Shown: positions 52,470-61,881, counted from the stretch's first letter. The stretch: 64,000 nt of DNA from Caldicellulosiruptor bescii DSM 6725 (GCF_000022325.1 NC_012034.1:2355501-2419500); one strand, 5' to 3'. Program-made: numbers and translations. The notes: generated by a model not told the origin, from the letters alone.

Positions 52470-52994
52470 CTAAGCTGGCAAGTAGGTTGCCAATAGCGCG
52501 TTTACTCTTACCCATGCAAAAAGTATTGCACATTTTTTGGCTTTTCTTGTGTCAATCTGGGATATAGAAAAGTCTTCTATAATGATATTTGGTGGTGCGC
52601 TGACTACATCATCTAAGGTAATTCCAAGGGTTTGTAAAAGGTTTAGCACATTCTGACCAGATGGAAGATTGAGTGGTATATCTATAAAGTTGCAAAAGCC
52701 TGTTATAAACATTGCTGAGTGAATAGACTGTGTTGGCTCATTTGCAACATATGTTATCTTTTGCTTAAGTTCACCTTCGATAATTACTTTTAGCCCGGTT
52801 GGTGTTGCAATTGCATAGTAGTTTTTTATACTTGCCTCTACCATAACAGAGACAATTTGTTCCATCTCAGGCTTTTCTGCAGGTATTGTAACTTGTTCCT
52901 CTACCTCAAACTGGTTGTATCTGTCAAGAGTTGTAAGTGTGGGAAACTCAGATACATTTGCAATCCCTTCGATACTGATAAAGTTTTTGAGCAT
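52470..52994 (-). CDS. DUF3794 (SPOCS-domain) protein 3
   Basis: A 174-aa paralogue of the preceding gene (EEQVTIPAEKPEMEQIVSVM, IATPTGLKVIIEGELKQKI, TLGITLDDVV). ATG 52994 is used; the 19 upstream in-frame codons lack a ribosome binding site of their own. It heads the four-gene cluster. The genus suggested by the window is described as non-sporulating, so the role is unclear. Confidence 0.85.
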   Translation of the reverse strand: MLKNFISIEGIANVSEFPTLTTLDRYNQFEVEEQVTIPAEKPEMEQIVSVMVEASIKNYYAIATPTGLKVIIEGELKQKITYVANEPTQSIHSAMFITGFCNFIDIPLNLPSGQNVLNLLQTLGITLDDVVSAPPNIIIEDFSISQIDTRKAKKCAILFAWVRVNALLATYLPA

Positions 52995-53136
52995 CAAACC
53001 ATCATCTCCGTTTTTATTGTGTTTACATAAGCATAATATGAAATGGAGCAAAAATGTGTGATAGGAATTTTTAGAAAGAAAAAATATAATTCTAAAATAG
53101 CATAAAAAATGAAATGGGTTGGGAGTTAAAATAAAA

Positions 53137-54172
53137 TTGTGTCCACTGTATAATGAGTATTGAAATAATCACCAAAGGGGGTTCACGATTATGGAGAAAA
53201 ATGAAATTTTTGAAACCGCTAAAAATATGGCTATCGAACAAGTGCTAAATATGTATTGCTTCCTGTGATGATCCTACTCGCCCAGCTCTAAAACAGCTAA
53301 AAGTAAAACTTGCTCGATTGCTTTATGTTATCAGAAAGAACTGTTTACCTTGCTAAAAACGAAAACGACAAAGGCAATGGCTTCTATGAAAGAAAACTTG
53401 CAACACCTGCTATGTAGTTTGAAATTTCTGTCCCTCGCAGACGCCCTTAGAATTTCCGACCTTCTATTCTCTTCTTTCCGCTACAAAAGAGTTGATAGCT
53501 TATCTACTTCCCTGCTTATGTCGCAAGTACCTCAATGGTTACTCTTGAGCGTTCTCTTGTCCAAACTCTTAAAAGCATGAATTTGCCTTATTCTGAAGAC
53601 GAAATCGAAAAAATCAAAAACGATCTAAAAAACGAGCTTCAACTCTTTAAACAAAGAGAACTTCCTGAAAGTACTTTTGCTCTCATCATTGACGGTTATT
53701 CAAAAGCGAAATTAAAGATAACTCAAAAGTTAAACAAGCTACTTGCTATGTTGTCCTCGGTATTGATTTAGAAGGCAAAAAAGATATCTTCGTATTCTGC
53801 TCTTTCTGCAGTTTTAAAGTTTAAAGAACTTTGTAATCAATATTCCTCAAAATACCCCAGATTCTTAAAGGGTATTTGCGAAAAAGCAGAGTTCTATCTT
53901 GCACATATGAAGTATCCTGAAGATTTAAGAAAGCATATCTATACTTACCTGTGCAGTAGAAAGTGTTAACAGTATAATTGAAAAAATAAGAATAAAATCA
54001 GGCGGTTATTTTCAATCTGTAGAAATTTTAGAAATAAACATTTACTTACAAAGAGAAAACTTGCGTCGTGGCAAGTGGAAAAACGGAATACCTATTCTTA
54101 AAAAATGCAGTTACAATATATTACAGCTCTACAATATGCGCTATTGATGTGGAAACACAAAATTCTTGACAA
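53137..54172 (+). mobile_element. Dead IS256-family (mutator-type) insertion sequence
   Basis: A transposase-like reading runs from ATGGAGAAAAATG at 53191 with many stops and frameshifts. Recognisable parts are LPYSEDEIEKIKNDLKNELQ, FALIIDGYSKAKLKI (a DDE Asp region), FLKGICEKAEFYLAHMKYPE, an ESVNSIIEKIRIKSGGYFQS catalytic Glu region and INIYLQRENLRRGKWKNGIP. TTGTGTCCAC near 53140 and the inverted TTGTGTTTCCAC near 54150 look like the terminal repeats. It cannot move on its own. Confidence 0.8.
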
Positions 54173-54349
54173 GTCTCTTCTACTTCATTTTTTCTCTTCT
54201 ACCAAGAGGAGGGAGCTTTTTTCCATCTAATGTCCTATAAATATTTTACACTAAGCACCATTTTTAAGCATAATTTTGCATAATTCGCATTAATATTTTC
54301 ACATTTTTGTAATATTACTGTAATACTTTTAACACAGATTTACAAACTT

Positions 54350-55573
54350 CTATCCATTCTCCACTTCAAACATCTCACCTTCCCAGTTTCTAAAAACCAC
54401 TTTGTCTTTACCAAAGTAAAGAAGATAATTTGGCATGATTGGAGTTTTTCCTTTGCCCTTTGGTGCATTTATGATATATGTTGGAACTGCCATGCCTGAG
54501 GTTCTTCCTCTAAGGCTCTCAATAATCTCCATACCCTCTTCAATTGTCACCCAAAAGTGGGATGTCCCTTTTACTCTTTTTGGATGAAAGATATAGTATG
54601 GCTTTACTCTGATTTTTAAAAGTTCTTGATTGAGTTTTCGAACAACATACATATCATTGTTGACCCCATTTAACAAAACCATCTGGTTGCCAAGTGGCAC
54701 CCCAGCATCTGAGAGCATCTCGCAAGCTCTTTTTGAGTCTTTTGTTATTTCACGTGGGTGGTTAAAGTGAGTGTTTATATAAATAGGATGATACTTTTTT
54801 AGCATATCAACAAGTTCTTTTGTAATTCTTTGTGGCAAAGTCACAGGTGCTCGTGTACCAATTCTGATTATCTCAACATGAGGTATTTGCCTGAGTGACC
54901 TTAAAATCCACTCCAAAACCTCATCAGAAAGCATCAAAGCATCGCCACCTGTGATAAGTACATCTCTGATATTTGGATTTTGTGCCACATATTCAATTGC
55001 ATCAGTAATGTCATCTAAGGATGCGTGTGTGTCAGTCTCACCAATGAGCCTTCTTCGCTGGCAAAACCTGCAAAACATCCCACATATATTTGTAACCTTT
55101 ATTATGAGCCTATCTGGATAGCGCTGAGTTACTATCTTGGTAGGTGATGTGTGCTCTTCGTCCATTGGGTCAAGCTCTCCTTTTTCTATCAGCTCTAAAC
55201 TGCTTGGAACAGATTGCTTTTTTATTGGGCAGTTTGGGTCATTTGGGTCAATTAACGACAAATAGTAAGGTGAGATTGCAAAGCGATAAATCTTACCCAC
55301 TTGCTCTATTTGCTGTGCTTCTTTTTCATCAAGGTTTAGAAGATCTTTTAATATTTTGGCTGAGGCAATTCTATTTTTCAGTTGCCATTTATAATTTCCC
55401 CAGTCATTTTCACTGGCACCAAAGTAAGAAAGTATTTTTTTCTTTTGATATTCAATTTTTTCCTCATCCTCTATACCAGTCTTGATTGTGTCTTTGACAT
55501 CTAAATAGTCTTGAATTGCTTCTTTTAGCTTTTCAAACCTCTCCTTGTTGTTAACAATATCTAACCTTTCCAT
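54350..55573 (-). CDS. eam: Glutamate 2,3-aminomutase (radical SAM, KamA family)
   Basis: A 407-aa radical SAM/PLP enzyme. The 4Fe-4S motif is Cys164-Cys168-Cys171 (CGMFCRFC), with LITGGDALMLSDE and GTRAPVTLPQRI. In lysine 2,3-aminomutase two Asp residues hold the substrate amino group; here Lys332 (FHPKRVKG) and Asn369 (YIINAPKG) occupy those positions, as reported for glutamate 2,3-aminomutase. It would convert L-glutamate to beta-glutamate, a compatible solute. AAAGGAGGT precedes the ATG. A c-di-AMP riboswitch and terminator lie upstream, tying it to osmotic control. Confidence 0.85.
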   Translation of the reverse strand: MERLDIVNNKERFEKLKEAIQDYLDVKDTIKTGIEDEEKIEYQKKKILSYFGASENDWGNYKWQLKNRIASAKILKDLLNLDEKEAQQIEQVGKIYRFAISPYYLSLIDPNDPNCPIKKQSVPSSLELIEKGELDPMDEEHTSPTKIVTQRYPDRLIIKVTNICGMFCRFCQRRRLIGETDTHASLDDITDAIEYVAQNPNIRDVLITGGDALMLSDEVLEWILRSLRQIPHVEIIRIGTRAPVTLPQRITKELVDMLKKYHPIYINTHFNHPREITKDSKRACEMLSDAGVPLGNQMVLLNGVNNDMYVVRKLNQELLKIRVKPYYIFHPKRVKGTSHFWVTIEEGMEIIESLRGRTSGMAVPTYIINAPKGKGKTPIMPNYLLYFGKDKVVFRNWEGEMFEVENG

Positions 55574-55620
55574 TTGCTAAATACCTCCTTTCAAAATCTT
55601 GACACACAGGTTTATCAGCA

Positions 55621-55663
55621 AAAATAAAAGCAGCCAAACTCCATAACCTCGGAATTTGGCTGC
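55621..55663 (-). terminator. Riboswitch-controlled terminator before the aminomutase gene
   Basis: On the minus strand GCAGCCAAATTCC pairs with GGAGTTTGGCTGC (13-bp stem, one G-U), followed by TTTTATTTT. It sits between the c-di-AMP aptamer and the gene. The loop and 5' arm repeat the CCGAGGTTA seen in the aptamer, so an antiterminator could form. Confidence 0.85.
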
Positions 55664-55699
55664 TTTGAAATCAAAGGCAAAGGAATGCCTTCCCTTTTA

Positions 55700-55875
55700 A
55701 AAAAAGGCATAAAAAAACTCCTTTTGCCTCCCCTTTCAAAGCTTCCGAGGTTAGCTGACGGGTTCGGGCCGAAAGGGTTAGCCCTACAGAAGCTTTTGGC
55801 TTCTGATTCACCCCAAAAAGGTTGGGTCCCCCGTATCCCAGGGCTTACCTGGGAATTCAGCTTTTCAAAAGGAGT
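55700..55875 (-). ncRNA. c-di-AMP riboswitch (ydaO/yuaA type), copy 2
   Basis: On the minus strand the ydaO-class blocks occur in order: CTTTTGAAAAGCTGAATTCC, GGGGGACCCAACC, GGGGTGAATC, GTAGGGC, CCGAACCCGTCAGCTAACC and GGAAGCTTTGAAAGG. It precedes glutamate 2,3-aminomutase, with a factor-independent terminator between them, so it probably works by ligand-induced termination. Copy 1 (3346-3484) shares the core but lacks a terminator. Confidence 0.92.
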
Positions 55876-55911
55876 GCTAAGATTTTATATTTATTTTTAT
55901 ATTTTTGGTCT

Positions 55912-56193
55912 CTACTTTTTATATATATCCCCTCTTGGACCAATCTCATATATGTAAACTGTAAGCTGTTCTTTTTCCACCTTATATATTATCCTTAAAT
56001 CACTTTCTTTGTATCTATAAAAACCTTCTAATTTACCATGTAATGGTTTAATTTTAGAGGAGGAAAATGGATCTTGTGATAATTCTTCTTCTATAATAGT
56101 TGCAATTCTCTTCCTGATATTTTGCGGTAACCTTTGCAAATATTTATATGCACTTTTAGAAAGTATTATATTGAATTTGTCGGATGTTCCCAT
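55912..56193 (-). CDS. RelE/ParE-family toxin
   Basis: A 93-aa protein of the RelE/ParE fold: FNIILSKSAYKYLQRLPQNI, IKPLHGKLEGFYRYKESDLRIIYKVEKEQ and VYIYEIGPRGDIYKK. The arginine/lysine positions typical of RelE (RYKESDLRIIYK) are present, and unlike the copy near 32700 it is full length. It starts inside the end of the antitoxin gene, so the two are translated together. Confidence 0.85.
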   Translation of the reverse strand: MGTSDKFNIILSKSAYKYLQRLPQNIRKRIATIIEEELSQDPFSSSKIKPLHGKLEGFYRYKESDLRIIYKVEKEQLTVYIYEIGPRGDIYKK

Positions 56194-56474
56194 TTAATAC
56201 CGCCACCTGATTTGAACTCTTCCTCTGCTTCTTTTATTCTGTCCATAAGTTTATCATCAAGGCAAATTTCAGCTGTCTCCGCCCATTCAATTAACATATC
56301 TTTTAGGCTTGCAGGGAGTAAATCAAAAGGTATCTCCTTCAAAGTATCTAACAAGGAAATTACAAAAGAAAGGAGATTTTCCTTCGTTTCAGTTTCTAAA
56401 TATTTCTTAATCAATTCCAAATTTGGTACGTCTGATTCTGCAATGTGAATCTTCATTTTTTTTCTTGAAATCAA
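56166..56474 (-). CDS. Antitoxin of the RelE pair
   Basis: About 102 aa, acidic and mostly helical, ending in LMDRIKEAEEEFKSGGGIKW, a pattern found at the C-terminus of RelE partners; I do not recognise its DNA-binding family. It overlaps the toxin by 28 bp. The start is uncertain: TTG 56474 has GAGGTG 6 nt upstream, while ATG 56456 has only an A-rich leader. Confidence 0.65.
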   Translation of the reverse strand: MISRKKMKIHIAESDVPNLELIKKYLETETKENLLSFVISLLDTLKEIPFDLLPASLKDMLIEWAETAEICLDDKLMDRIKEAEEEFKSGGGIKWEHPTNSI

Positions 56475-56658
56475 TTTAAACACCTCAAAAAATAAGTTGA
56501 CTTCTTTTAATTTTAATTATACCACATTTGAAGCTCAATTAACAACCCTCTGCAAATCATATAGTTTTTGAATAAAACTCTGTCTACCAATATCTTGCAA
56601 CGCATAATTTTTTCATGGTATCATTATATAAGATTCTTAATATGGAGTTGAAGAGACC

Positions 56659-56856
56659 ATGCTAAACGTAGATAATAAACTTCCTGATCTTATTAGTTTT
56701 TTCAAAGCGCGAGATGATATAGTAGCCGTTTGGATAGTGGGGGAGGCAGACTTTGAAGAAGTAGTCCTGGGTTTGTATCAAGACCATGAGTACTTTTACA
56801 GGAAATTCTATGAAGAATTAAAGGAGAGAAATCATCATGAGTCTCAATATAGATAA
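56659..56856 (+). pseudogene. Remnant of an MNT-type nucleotidyltransferase
   Basis: A 65-codon frame. The first half (LPDLISFFKARDDIVAVWIV) is like the start of minimal nucleotidyltransferases of MNT/HEPN pairs, but the following GS...DxD catalytic stretch is missing and it jumps to a C-terminal-like FYRKFYEELKERN. An in-frame internal deletion explains this. A complementary HEPN gene is absent. Confidence 0.5.
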
Positions 56857-56871
56857 GGAGGATTCCCTACC

Positions 56872-57951
56872 ATGGTTGACATATTGCTGATAATAATCCT
56901 GTTGCTTGTCTTTTTACTGCCGTTTATTTTTCGGAAAATTGAGCACAATTTGGAGCTATTTTTGCTTGTAATGGGTTTGTTGGCAACTGTAGTTTCTAAA
57001 ACCTTATCATTTCATCTTCTGGGACATGTATTTAGCAATTATCTTCTTTATCTTGTTACCGCAGTTGTTCTTGTAATGGGTTTTGTGTTTAACCTCACAG
57101 TCAGCAAACTTAAAACTGCAATAAACTCTATTTTGAGCAGGATAAAAATAGAGCTCTTCGTGTCCCTTGTGATTTTATTTCTTGGGCTTATATCAAGTAT
57201 CATCACTGCAATTGTTGCCACATTGATACTGGTGGAAATCATTCACCTTCTGCCACTGAAACACAAAACAAAGGTTAAAGTAGCAATAATAGGCTGCTTT
57301 TCTATAGGATTTGGTGCAGCTTTAACTCCCCTTGGAGAGCCACTTTCAACAATTGTGGTAAGTTCATTGAATGCTGAATTTTTGTATATACTTAAAAATC
57401 TTGGAATGTATATAGTACCCACAATAATCATCTTATCACTTTTAAGCTACTTTATTCTGCTGCATGAAAGAAAAAAAGGGCATATTTTACCTACTTACGA
57501 ACAACTGTTGACAGAAGAAGAGGCTATTGTGAAAGCTGAAGAGAGTGCTATTTTAGCGCTTGAAGCAAGGAAAGATGTGATACTGCGTGCTGGAAAAATT
57601 TTTATGTTCATAGTTGCATTGGAACTATTGTGCAATGGTTTTAAGCCTTTTATTGATAAGTACATTGTGAAGCTGGGAGATAGACTATTGTTCTGGATAA
57701 ACATCATCTCAGCAGCCCTCGACAATGCAACCATTGCAGCTGCTGAGATCACACCAAGCCTTTCAACTGGTCAAGTAAAAGCAATACTGCTCAGCCTTCT
57801 TGCAAGTGGCGGTATTTTAATTCAGGGCAACATTCCAAACATAATTGCAGCAAATAAATTGGAAATAAAGAGCAAGGAATGGGTACAGCTGGGACTGCCA
57901 CTGGGACTAATATTGCTCCTTGCATTCTACTTGCTCCTTTTTGTAGTTTAA
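56872..57951 (+). CDS. DUF1646-family membrane protein (possible cation transporter)
   Basis: A 359-aa protein with about ten membrane segments (DILLIIILLLVFLLPFIF through LGLPLGLILLLAFYLLLFVV). DUF1646 motifs are GFGAALTPLGEPLSTIVVSS, LDNATIAAAEITPSLS and GGILIQGNIPNIIAANKL; the last recalls ion-transporter (NhaD/ArsB-like) hairpins. Transport of Na+ or another cation is inferred. AAGGAGG lies 10 nt before the ATG. A strong hairpin follows. Confidence 0.85.
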   Translation: MVDILLIIILLLVFLLPFIFRKIEHNLELFLLVMGLLATVVSKTLSFHLLGHVFSNYLLYLVTAVVLVMGFVFNLTVSKLKTAINSILSRIKIELFVSLVILFLGLISSIITAIVATLILVEIIHLLPLKHKTKVKVAIIGCFSIGFGAALTPLGEPLSTIVVSSLNAEFLYILKNLGMYIVPTIIILSLLSYFILLHERKKGHILPTYEQLLTEEEAIVKAEESAILALEARKDVILRAGKIFMFIVALELLCNGFKPFIDKYIVKLGDRLLFWINIISAALDNATIAAAEITPSLSTGQVKAILLSLLASGGILIQGNIPNIIAANKLEIKSKEWVQLGLPLGLILLLAFYLLLFVV

Positions 57952-57977
57952 ATGGGAAGAAGAATAGTTTAAAAAAT

Positions 57978-58004
57978 ATAGAGGCTGGCTTATTGCCAGC
58001 CTCT
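57978..58004. terminator. Bidirectional terminator
   Basis: TAGAGGCTGGC and GCCAGCCTCTA pair around TTATT between the convergent DUF1646 and copZ genes. Confidence 0.85.
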
Positions 58005-58212
58005 ATTCTATCCTCGCAACCTCATACCCTGCATCATCAATTGCTCGAACAAACTCTTCATCTTTTACATCTTTATTTAGCTCCACAGTTGCAACTTTGC
58101 CCTGCAGATCAACCTTCACAGAGCTTACACCTTCTATGGCTTTTAAACTGTTTTCCACTCTTCTTACGCAGTGGTCACAAGTCATGCCTTTAATATAAAT
58201 TTTCTTTGTCAT
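58003..58212 (-). CDS. copZ: Copper chaperone (heavy-metal-associated domain)
   Basis: A 69-aa CopZ-like protein with a single HMA domain; the metal-binding CxxC is in KGMTCDHCVRRVE. The rest (VKVDLQGKVATVELNKDV, FVRAIDDAGYEVARIE) fits the ferredoxin-like fold. It passes Cu+ to the adjacent CopA. ATG 58212 is 11 nt after AAGGA; a second ATG four codons upstream overlaps that site. It lies 47 bp downstream of copA and is probably co-transcribed. Confidence 0.9.
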   Translation of the reverse strand: MTKKIYIKGMTCDHCVRRVENSLKAIEGVSSVKVDLQGKVATVELNKDVKDEEFVRAIDDAGYEVARIE

Positions 58213-58259
58213 TTCAAGACTCATCCTTTCTTTTATTTTTTTTATATTATATTAAAATT

Positions 58260-60716
58260 TTAACTTACAGGCTTAAATCTTTTTAGCCTCAGAGCGTTTG
58301 AAACCACAGAGACTGAAGAAAACGCCATAGCGAGACCCGCTATAATTGGATTCAAAAGTGGGCCACCAAATATGTGTAAAACTCCTGCTGCAATCGGAAT
58401 GCCCAATGTGTTGTAGAAAAATGCCCAGAATAGATTCTGTTTGATGTTCTGTATTGTCTTTTTGCTAAGCAGTATTGCATTTACAACGTCCAATATATCG
58501 CTTTTCATAAGAACCACATCAGCAGACTCGATTGCAACATCTGTTCCAGACCCAATTGCTATACCCACGTCAGCTTGAGCTAAAGCTGGTGCATCGTTGA
58601 TACCATCGCCCACCATCGCAACCTTTTTACCTTCTCCCTGAAGTTTTTTTACTTCATTTGCCTTATCCTGTGGCAAGACCTCTGGTAAAACCCTATCTAT
58701 TCCAACCTGTTTTGCAATTGCTTTTGCTGTTCTGCTATTATCCCCTGTTATCATTGCTACCTCAATACCCATGCTATGCAAAAGTTCAATTGCCCGTTTA
58801 GCATTTGGCTTTATCACGTCTGATACTGCTATGATTCCAGCAAACTTTCCATTCAGCGCTATAAACATAGGCGTCTTTGCCTGCTGTGAAAGCTTTTCTA
58901 CATCAAGTAAGAAATCTATCTCAATGCCTTTATCTTTCATAAGTTTTTCATTACCAACAAGAACTGTTTGTCCATCTACCACTGCCTCTATTCCATGCCC
59001 TGAAATTGCTTCAAACTGACTTGCTTCAAAAAGCTGCAGATTCTTTTCCTTTGCTGCCAAAGCTATTGCTTCACCTAAAGGATGTTCAGAGAGCCTTTCT
59101 GCCGACGCTACTATTTGCAGCAGCATTTCTCTTTCCCACCCATTTGCTGGAATTATGTCAGTTACTTTTGGCTTACCTTCAGTGATTGTTCCCGTTTTGT
59201 CGAATACAACCATTGTGATCTTGTGCAAGGTTTCTAATGCGTCACCACTTTTTATCAAAATTCCATGTTCTGCGCCTTTTCCTGTTGAGACCATAATAGC
59301 AGTGGGTGTTGCAAGTCCCAAAGCGCACGGGCATGCGATAACTAAGACGGTAATAAATATTCTCAAAGCAAAAATAAATGAACTGCCAGCAAAGTACCAT
59401 GCAAGAGCTGAAATTACAGCAATGAAAATGACAATTGGTACAAAATACCCTGAGATTACATCTGCCAACCTTGCGATTGGTGCTTTAGAGCTTTGAGCAT
59501 CCTCAACCAGTTTTATAATCTGTGCTATGACTGTATCCTTGCCGACCTTTGTAGCTTTTATCTTTAGCGTGCCATTTTTGTTTATTGTAGCCCCAATAAC
59601 CTTGCTTCCAGGTGTTTTTTCAACTGGGATGCTTTCACCTGTCAGCATTGATTCATCAACAAAGCTTCTACCTTCAATTACTTCTCCATCAACGGGAATC
59701 TTTTCCCCGGGCTTTACTAAGAGTATATCCCCTACTTCAACTTCTTCTATTGGAATGACTATTTCATTATCACCTTGAATAACTACCGCAGTTTTTGGGG
59801 CAAGTCCCATTAATTTTTTTATGGCTTCCGAGGCTTTGCCTTTGGAAACTGTTTCTAAGTATTTGCCCAGTAAAACAAGGGCTATAATTACACCTGCAGT
59901 CTCAAAATACAGTTCTTTTACATACTGGTAGTGACCAATTGCAATTTGGTATATAGCAAAAAGTCCATAAAGAAAAGCAGCTCCTGTCCCAACTGCAATT
60001 AATGAGTCCATGTTTGGGTGAAACTTGAAAAGCCTGCTAAAGCCTACCGTGTAGAACTTATACCCTGCAATGACAATTGGAATTGCCAATATTGCTTGTA
60101 CAAGAGAAAAATTCAAAGGATGTTTTTCAGGCAAAATTATCTCTGGCAGCGGAAGTCCCACTAAATGTGCCATAGCAATCAATAAAAGTGGAACTGCAAA
60201 TATGCTTGCAATGACAAACCTTCTAAAAAGACTATTTATTTCTTTTTGTTTTCGTTCTTGATGCAAATCTCCATAATATGTCTTCTCAATCTCAAGTGGC
60301 GTATATCCGGCTTTTATTATCGCATTTTTTATTTCAGACAGTCTCAACTTAGATGAATCATACACAACTTTTGCTTTTTCACTTGCAAGGTTAACACTTA
60401 CCTCTTTTATTCCATTTAGCTTTGAAATTGATTTTTCGATTGCTCTTGCACATGAAGCACAAGTCATGCCTGAAATGGGAATAGTTACTTCCCTGATAGT
60501 TGTCTCCTCATCATCCAAAACACCATAGCCGGCTCTTTCAACAGCTTCTCTTATCATCTCAATGCTGGCTTTGTTCTCATCAAACTCAACAATAAGTTTC
60601 TCAGTGGCAAAATTAACCGACGCACTACACACTCCTTCTAATTTGCTTACACTTTTTTCAATTGCCCTTGCACAAGAACTACATGTCATACCCGTTATAC
60701 TCAAAGTTTTTTTCAC
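58260..60716 (-). CDS. copA: Cu(+)-exporting P1B-type ATPase
   Basis: An 818-aa pump with two N-terminal HMA domains ([28 protein letters not shown]), eight membrane helices, the ion-gate [20 protein letters not shown] phosphorylation site, SEHPLGEA and [14 protein letters not shown]. These define Cu+ transporters. GTG 60716 is the best start: AGAAGGTG lies 6 nt upstream, and it leaves a normal N-terminus ([12 protein letters not shown]). The promoter carries the TTRGCATATGCYAA palindrome. Confidence 0.93.
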   Translation of the reverse strand: MKKTLSITGMTCSSCARAIEKSVSKLEGVCSASVNFATEKLIVEFDENKASIEMIREAVERAGYGVLDDEETTIREVTIPISGMTCASCARAIEKSISKLNGIKEVSVNLASEKAKVVYDSSKLRLSEIKNAIIKAGYTPLEIEKTYYGDLHQERKQKEINSLFRRFVIASIFAVPLLLIAMAHLVGLPLPEIILPEKHPLNFSLVQAILAIPIVIAGYKFYTVGFSRLFKFHPNMDSLIAVGTGAAFLYGLFAIYQIAIGHYQYVKELYFETAGVIIALVLLGKYLETVSKGKASEAIKKLMGLAPKTAVVIQGDNEIVIPIEEVEVGDILLVKPGEKIPVDGEVIEGRSFVDESMLTGESIPVEKTPGSKVIGATINKNGTLKIKATKVGKDTVIAQIIKLVEDAQSSKAPIARLADVISGYFVPIVIFIAVISALAWYFAGSSFIFALRIFITVLVIACPCALGLATPTAIMVSTGKGAEHGILIKSGDALETLHKITMVVFDKTGTITEGKPKVTDIIPANGWEREMLLQIVASAERLSEHPLGEAIALAAKEKNLQLFEASQFEAISGHGIEAVVDGQTVLVGNEKLMKDKGIEIDFLLDVEKLSQQAKTPMFIALNGKFAGIIAVSDVIKPNAKRAIELLHSMGIEVAMITGDNSRTAKAIAKQVGIDRVLPEVLPQDKANEVKKLQGEGKKVAMVGDGINDAPALAQADVGIAIGSGTDVAIESADVVLMKSDILDVVNAILLSKKTIQNIKQNLFWAFFYNTLGIPIAAGVLHIFGGPLLNPIIAGLAMAFSSVSVVSNALRLKRFKPVS

Positions 60717-60735
60717 ATGTAACACCTTCTTTTTT

Positions 60736-60749
60736 AGCATATGCCAACC
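60736..60749. promoter_or_regulatory. TTRGCATATGCYAA palindrome in the copA leader
   Basis: TTAGCATATGCCAA lies just downstream of the copA -10 box. The same motif appears twice at the DUF5320 promoter (63680-63693, 63713-63726), implying a shared regulator. Confidence 0.6.
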
Positions 60750-60756
60750 CAATTTC

Positions 60757-60784
60757 ATTATACTCAACTATTTCTATATGTCAA
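60757..60784 (-). promoter_or_regulatory. copA promoter
   Basis: On the minus strand TTGACA (60779-60784), a 16-bp spacer and TATAAT (60757-60762), a consensus match. It has the same architecture as the promoter at 63697-63726. Confidence 0.85.
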
Positions 60785-60870
60785 GTAGGAATTATTTAAA
60801 AAATAAAGTTTTCTTTCGCTTTTATTATACCCAACTACTAAAAAATACTATCAGCTATCTTTGCTTATCA

Positions 60871-61293
60871 TCACCACCCTCTGTGGTGCCTGAAGCAGTG
60901 TCCTCTTCCTTTTCCTCTGTGACATACAACCTGAGAAGAGTGGCATTCTGGGCATTCATCCTTGTCTAATTCAAAAACTTTTCCGCAATTTAAGCAAGTA
61001 TACTTGCAGTTTCCAAAAACGTAGTTCCCACCTTCAATTCTGATAGCTTTGCCATTGACAAGCGCATCGGCAACCTTCTTTCTCGCCTCTTCTAATATGA
61101 GCTGAAATGTCTGGCGGGAAACTTGCATCTTTTGCGCACATTCTTCCTGCATGAGCCCTTCTAAGTCTTTAAGTCTTATTGCTTCAAGCTCTTCAACCTT
61201 CAGCTGAACCTCATCGTTTGAACCTTCACGTGGTGAAAAATAATTAAACCTTGGCAAAAACTCTACTCTTCTGCATCTTATTGGTCGTGGCAA
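60871..61293 (-). CDS. DUF134-type DNA-binding protein with zinc ribbon
   Basis: A 140-aa protein. A DUF134/HTH domain (CRRVEFLPRFNYFSP, LEAIRLKDLEGLMQEECAQK, VSRQTFQLILEEARKKVADA) is followed by a zinc ribbon (CLNCGKVF ... CPECHSSQ) and a His/Cys-rich tail (CHRGKGRGHCFRHHRGW). DUF134 genes often accompany NifX-like and Mrp-like genes in anaerobes. The start is TTG 8 nt after AAAGGAGG. It may be the metal-responsive regulator of this locus. Confidence 0.85.
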   Translation of the reverse strand: MPRPIRCRRVEFLPRFNYFSPREGSNDEVQLKVEELEAIRLKDLEGLMQEECAQKMQVSRQTFQLILEEARKKVADALVNGKAIRIEGGNYVFGNCKYTCLNCGKVFELDKDECPECHSSQVVCHRGKGRGHCFRHHRGW

Positions 61294-61334
61294 GTCAAAT
61301 GCCTCCTTTGTCTGAAAATTATTATGAACAAAAA

Positions 61335-61354
61335 GGCAGGATTTTAACCCTGCC
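61335..61354 (-). terminator. Terminator between the NifX-like and DUF134 genes
   Basis: On the minus strand GGCAGG ... CCTGCC followed by TTTTTG, ahead of the DUF134 gene. Confidence 0.7.
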
Positions 61355-61482
61355 CCTCTTAATTGTTGTGTTTTCTTCTTATCTCTTTTCGGCTCATTTC
61401 AATTATACCATAAACTAAAGAGCCGATGTCATTAATTTTTCTCATCTATTTTCAAAACGTCTCTAACAGTAATTTATAATGA

Positions 61483-61881
61483 CTATGAAATATGACGGTG
61501 CCGGTGAGAATGTTCATGCAAATGATGATGCAATTCCTCTTCATGCTCATGTATCTCATTTGCAAGTGCTTCATTTGACTTTAGCTGACCTTTTAATAGT
61601 TTTTCAACTGCTTCATCTGGATTGCCTAAGACACCGATGAAATACTTAATACCAAGATTGTCAAATATATATCTTGCCCGCTCACCAATTGACCCTGCAA
61701 TTACAACGTCTGCACCTTTTTCTTTTATAAACTTTGCAAAAAGTCCAGCCCTGTGCTCTGGCATGTTAAAATATTCTTTTGCTACAATAGCACCATCTTC
61801 AATTGTATAAACGCAAACTTTTTCGCTCCCACCAAAGTGAGGGCTTATTTTGTCACCTATTAGCATAACTGCTATTTTCAT
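61483..61881 (-). CDS. NifX/NafY-like (dinitrogenase cofactor fold) protein with His-rich tail
   Basis: A 132-aa protein of the NifB/NifX-type fold (DKISPHFGGSEKVCVYTIED, VVIAGSIGERARYIFDNLGI) ending in a long histidine stretch (HHLHEHSHRHRH) that could bind metal. No nif genes are present, so it is the generic NifX-like type tied to Mrp-like ATPases and Fe-S or metal handling. AAAGGAGGAG precedes the ATG. It overlaps the end of the Fur-like gene by 29 bp. Confidence 0.85.
   Translation of the reverse strand: MKIAVMLIGDKISPHFGGSEKVCVYTIEDGAIVAKEYFNMPEHRAGLFAKFIKEKGADVVIAGSIGERARYIFDNLGIKYFIGVLGNPDEAVEKLLKGQLKSNEALANEIHEHEEELHHHLHEHSHRHRHIS

Noticed and set aside
54350-55573. Lysine 2,3-aminomutase (kamA)
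   Set aside because: The two substrate-binding aspartates are Lys332 and Asn369, the glutamate-enzyme pattern.
55685-55957. A plus-strand open frame across the second c-di-AMP riboswitch (and a similar minus-strand frame at 3338-3697)
   Set aside because: Both are antisense readings of the conserved aptamer; the similar peptides (LADGFG...) reflect the RNA, not a protein family.
61483-61881. A nitrogen-fixation protein
   Set aside because: The NifX-like fold is common in anaerobes without nitrogenase; no nif genes are present here.
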